A stretch of DNA of 15,974 nt from CBDUQP01 sp965369385 (GTDB lineage Bacteria; Planctomycetota; Phycisphaerae; SM23-33): assembly GCA_965369385.1 (NCBI GenBank), contig CBDUQP010000084.1:1-15974 (forward strand), given 5' to 3'. Position 1 is the first letter of the stretch; every line of letters starts with the position of its first letter. Shown in pieces: positions 13,351 through 15,974 of this stretch. The notes beneath the pieces are model-generated. The model made no database searches and was not told the DNA's origin. It saw only the letters and a list, made by a program, of their open reading frames with translations. A program made the position numbers and the translations under genes.

Positions 13351-14868
13351 ATGCAAGAGAATGCCCTTACGAAGAATGTCGATGAGTTTATCAGGTCACA
13401 TGCCCTGATCTCCGATGATGCGCGGATACTGGTGGCCGTGTCCGGAGGGGCCGACAGCGTTGCCATGCTGCATATTCTTAAGGACATCGCCGCCGAAGCT
13501 CCCCGAAAATGGCATCTCACCGTGGTGCATCTCGATCACGCCCTGCGAGACGACTCCGCCGCCGATGCGCAATTCGTAACCGATCTCGCCGGTAAGCTCA
13601 AGATAGACTGCATCTGTGAGCGTATCGACGTGGCTGCACTGGCCAACGCCGACGGCGTCGGCACCGAAGAAGCCGCACGCAACGCCCGCTACACGCTTTT
13701 TGCCCACGCCGCTAACGAAACCCACGCCACACACGTAGCGTTGGCCCACCACACAGACGACAACGTGGAAACCATCCTGCACCGAATCCTGCGGGGCACC
13801 CACCTTCGCGGGCTGGCGGGCATGCCCCTGTGGCGAAAGCTCGAACACACCAACGCCCGCCTCGTGCGCCCAATGCTCAATTGCACACGGGCCGATATCG
13901 AAACCTACTGCCGCAATGCCCACATCCAATGGCAAACCGACCAGACCAACACCGATACGCAATACACTCGGAACTTCATCCGACACGAACTGCTACCGCT
14001 GATCCGCGAACGCATTAATCCTGGCGCCGACGCCGCAATCACTCGCCTTGCGACAGCCGCAGCCGACGCTGAATCGACACTCACCAACGCGGCTGCCGCG
14101 TTGTTCCCATCAGCCCTGATCGCAGCCGAGAACGACAGCATCACACTGGACGCAACCGTCCTTGCCAACATCGACACCGTGGTGCGGCGATACGTGATGC
14201 GATCTGCCCTTGAGCGGCTAGGTGTCCCTATGCAGAACGTTACGGCAGACACCCTCCAGAGGCTCGGACGCCTTGGCGAGCCGGAATCAGGGTGTACCTG
14301 TGAATCCGCTTGCAGCGAACCCGCTTCGGCCGTCAACCTCCCGGCGGATTTCGTCGCTAAGCGCCAAGCAGATACAATTGTCATCGCCCCTGCGCCCCAT
14401 CCATACGAAGATATCGAAGAACTTGTACATCTGGAGATTCCGGGCACGGTCACGCTGGCGAATGGAAAAACAGTAACGTGTTCATTGGAACCCTTCGATG
14501 CCGACATTTTTGCCGAGCATTGCCAGCGTAAGACCATCGAAAGCACCGGCCGCGAGATAGATGCGTCGCCAGAAGTGTTCTCCGAACTCCTTGCCGCCGA
14601 CCGCATAAGCGGTAAGCTTATCTGCCGCACTCGCAAAGAAGGAGACTCGTTTCGCCCGCTCGGATGTGCCGGTAGACAATCTGTCAGCGATTTCCTGACG
14701 AATCTCAAGATTCCGCGTAAACTGCGCCACTCCGTGCGATGCATCTGCGATGATGGCGGGATAATTTGCTTAACTCCGCTGAGAATAGACCAGCGAGTTC
14801 GAATAACCACCGCCACAACTCGTGTTGTGAGAGTGGAAATACGCAACCAGCCCGACAGCGAGCTGTAA
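13351..14868 (+). CDS. tilS: tRNA(Ile)-lysidine synthetase
   Basis: 505 residues from the ATG at 13351; a longer frame from 13279 adds 24 unrelated residues. TilS ligates lysine to C34 of the CAU-anticodon tRNA-Ile, so that it reads AUA. The PP-loop SGGADS is at 31-36, followed by VVHLDHALRDDSAADAQFV (58-76), EEAARNARY (106-114), LAHHTDDNVETILHRILRGTHLRGLAGM (131-158), RPML (173-176) and DQTNTDTQYTRNFIRHELLP (197-216). The C-terminal TilS domain is present from about 419 (KLICRTRKEGDSFRPLG, then SVSDFLTNLKIPRKLR). A Cys-containing insertion (GCTCESAC) lies near residue 315. No ribosome site is obvious. The gene is essential in most bacteria, and the copy looks intact. Confidence 0.96.
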   Translation: MQENALTKNVDEFIRSHALISDDARILVAVSGGADSVAMLHILKDIAAEAPRKWHLTVVHLDHALRDDSAADAQFVTDLAGKLKIDCICERIDVAALANADGVGTEEAARNARYTLFAHAANETHATHVALAHHTDDNVETILHRILRGTHLRGLAGMPLWRKLEHTNARLVRPMLNCTRADIETYCRNAHIQWQTDQTNTDTQYTRNFIRHELLPLIRERINPGADAAITRLATAAADAESTLTNAAAALFPSALIAAENDSITLDATVLANIDTVVRRYVMRSALERLGVPMQNVTADTLQRLGRLGEPESGCTCESACSEPASAVNLPADFVAKRQADTIVIAPAPHPYEDIEELVHLEIPGTVTLANGKTVTCSLEPFDADIFAEHCQRKTIESTGREIDASPEVFSELLAADRISGKLICRTRKEGDSFRPLGCAGRQSVSDFLTNLKIPRKLRHSVRCICDDGGIICLTPLRIDQRVRITTATTRVVRVEIRNQPDSEL

Positions 14869-14953
14869 TGATCTACACTCACCGTCGCAGCCGCGTCGCA
14901 GATTCCCACAGAAGCTTGCCTTGAGTCATAAACTAACGTAAGCTGCCGAAACT

Positions 14954-15205
14954 ATGATCAAGAAGATGTATCTAAACTGGCTTGGACGTCACAAGAACCC
15001 TACAAGCTACGCGCTCCATATGGTAGGCATTCCAGCATGCTTCATCGCTGCCCCCGTATTGCTCATTTGGCACCTCTGGTGGTGGGCCTTGGGGTGTTTT
15101 GTGGGTGGCTATATTCTGCAATTCCTCGGACACGCCATCGAGCACAATCGCAGCGGCGAGGAGCTGCTCCTGCGCCGAATTCTCAGATTAGACAATAAGG
15201 ACTGA
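14954..15205 (+). CDS. Mpo1-like (DUF962) small membrane protein
   Basis: 83 residues, slightly short for the family. It carries the family pattern: W9, RHKNPTSYALHMVGIP (12-27), two hydrophobic segments at about 23-43 and 44-59, and GHAIEHNRSG (59-68). His13, His22, His60 and His64 correspond in placement to the histidines that bind Fe(II) in yeast Mpo1, an oxygenase in alpha-oxidation of 2-hydroxy fatty acids. Enzyme activity in bacteria is unproven. It follows tilS by 85 bases on the same strand; no ribosome site is clear, and an ATG at 14966 (MYLNW) is an alternative start. Confidence 0.8.
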   Translation: MIKKMYLNWLGRHKNPTSYALHMVGIPACFIAAPVLLIWHLWWWALGCFVGGYILQFLGHAIEHNRSGEELLLRRILRLDNKD

Positions 15206-15304
15206 GAATCGCCGCGTGGAAATTTCACTCAAACTGCACCGGCAGGTAAACACCCATACCCATCATATCATGCCCTTCCTCTGAAGATAGCCGCCATCAA
15301 CCCG

Positions 15305-15611
15305 CTTCCCAGGGCAATCGCATCTTAATCGATGTCTATCGTTGTTGTGGTCGTTCGGGCCGAGCTTGTCGCGACGAAGCCACAGGCGAAGACGGAAGGT
15401 CCGACCTGTCCGCCGTAGCTCGCAGAGCGTAGGAGGATGGGCAGTAAGCCGGGTGTAACCGACCAGCGGGAGGGAACGCCCGGAAACAGGTTCAAAAAGA
15501 TTCAGAACCCCGATAGGGGTGGCCAGAGAAGCTTCTCTGGCGGCGCAAATTGCCGGAGTTTTCAGATATAGCTTGGCGATTTGTGCTAAATATTCATATT
15601 GATTCGCAAGC
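15305..15611 (-). repeat. Dispersed intergenic repeat, copy B
   Basis: On the minus strand this reads TTGCGAATC, TATGAATATT, AGCTTCTCTGGCCACCCC, GGGGTTCTGAAT, TTTTTGAACC, a CCGGG...CCCGG pair, CGGCCCGAACGACCACAACAA and GATGCGATTGCCCTG, in the same order as copy A. It holds a perfect 20-base palindrome at 15522-15541 (GCCAGAGAAGCTTCTCTGGC), damaged in copy A. A minus-strand open frame of 136 codons crosses it, but copy A breaks that frame, so it is not called as a gene. Confidence 0.7.
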
Positions 15612-15620
15612 CAGCTTCTC

Positions 15621-15644
15621 CTCCTGCCCCTTCGGGGCGGGGAG
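15621..15644. other. GC-rich hairpin between two divergent repeat copies
   Basis: GCCCC-TTC-GGGGC (15626-15638) is a perfect stem, extended outward by CTCC/GGAG to about ten pairs. It sits between copy B (minus) and copy C (plus). The TTTAGG that follows on the plus strand is too short for a confident terminator. Confidence 0.55.
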
Positions 15645-15660
15645 TTTAGGATGCCAGTAT

Positions 15661-15803
15661 CCGGGGGCTGCACCGCGACTTACGTCGCGACTGACCCCCG
15701 GCTAACCGCCCATCGGACCTTCGGCCCGAACGACAACGGCAATAACGGCAACAACAGAAATGGCATAGATAAATTTAGATGCGATTGCCCTGACCCGCTT
15801 CCC
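15661..15803 (+). repeat. Dispersed intergenic repeat, copy C (second half only)
   Basis: It opens with a two-level hairpin: CCGGGGG (15661-15667) pairs with CCCCCGG (15695-15701), and inside it CGCGAC-TTAC-GTCGCG (15674-15689) is a perfect stem. It continues with CGGCTAACCGCCCATC, TCGGCCCGAACGACAAC and AGATGCGATTGCCCTG, the blocks found in the same order in copy B on the other strand. Copies B and C therefore diverge head to head. The left half present in A and B is missing. Confidence 0.65.
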
Positions 15804-15846
15804 CGCCTGAAACAAACAACAATCTCCACACCTTGCGCATTTGCAG

Positions 15847-15909
15847 CTCTTCACCCATCTGCATCGCTTTGGGCAAGCAGCGGGCGGAGTTGATGATGAT
15901 TCGACAAAA
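15847..15909 (+). repeat. 60-base dispersed repeat, copy 2
   Basis: Begins CTCTTCACCCATCTGCA (identical to the reverse strand of 5326-5342) and ends GGAGTTGATGATGATTCG-A-CAAAA. On the minus strand the codons read QMGEELQ without an adjacent stop, unlike copy 1. No gene can be defined from it. Confidence 0.6.
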
Positions 15910-15920
15910 GCGTCGGCCAG

Positions 15921-15940
15921 TGTACGAGAATTCTCGTACA
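15921..15940. promoter_or_regulatory. Perfect 20-base palindrome, candidate operator
   Basis: TGTACGAGAATTCTCGTACA equals its own reverse complement over all 20 bases. Its length and dyad symmetry suit a dimeric DNA-binding protein; no gene start is visible beside it inside the window. Confidence 0.45.
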
Positions 15941-15974
15941 CAGAGCAGGTGAGGAGTGGAACAGTTGAGCAGGA

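Noticed and set aside
13905..14909. 334-codon minus-strand frame opposite tilS
   Set aside because: Antisense shadow; Ser/Arg-rich and without domains.
15263..15673. 136-codon minus-strand frame across repeat copy B
   Set aside because: The frame is not kept in copy A, so it is a by-product of the repeat.

Overview
The window looks like a chromosomal stretch from a planctomycete, most likely of the Phycisphaerae or a related lineage. This is inferred from gene content: a prepilin-like protein with a processing-associated H-X9-D motif, a PEP-CTERM surface protein, a GntR/LacI-type hybrid regulator, a large exported HEAT-repeat protein, and an ScpB with long acidic tails, all beside ordinary bacterial housekeeping genes. 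No database search was possible, so the taxonomy is a judgement. I see no rRNA, tRNA, CRISPR array or intact transposase.

Left part (1-4571, all minus strand), in transcription order: a GntR-LacI-type regulator (4571-3390), a PEP-CTERM protein with a lectin-like body (3218-2460), a prepilin-like protein (2193-1456), and an exported protein with a carbohydrate-binding-like module that runs off the left edge (1065-1). Together they resemble a substrate-controlled, surface or secreted carbohydrate-binding locus. The gaps between them hold repeats: a dispersed element at 1168-1437, REP-like motifs at 2308-2390, and a tandem duplication in the leader of the PEP-CTERM gene. An exact 18-base inverted repeat (2373-2390 and 4791-4808) brackets the regulator and PEP-CTERM genes.

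Middle part: a gene-poor 0.78 kb stretch (4572-5353), then a HEAT-repeat exported protein (minus) with a clear intrinsic terminator at its 3' end and a TTGACA promoter upstream. The promoter position argues for a GTG start at 7783 instead of the longest frame. Divergent from it is purM (8086-9168, purine synthesis), convergent with a YjbQ/UPF0047 protein (9651-9250). scpB (9915-11105, chromosome condensation) follows.

Right part (plus strand): a polytopic membrane protein of unknown function (11385-13097), tilS (13351-14868, tRNA-Ile lysidine synthesis) and a small Mpo1/DUF962-like membrane protein (14954-15205). The last 0.77 kb has no convincing gene. It is a repeat cluster: a second and third copy of the dispersed element placed head to head around a GC-rich hairpin, a copy of a 60-base repeat also found at 5283-5342, and a perfect 20-base palindrome.

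The most interesting material is (a) the regulator, PEP-CTERM, prepilin-like and carbohydrate-binding cluster and (b) the family of dispersed, hairpin-bearing intergenic repeats. Neither is proven to be a new system.
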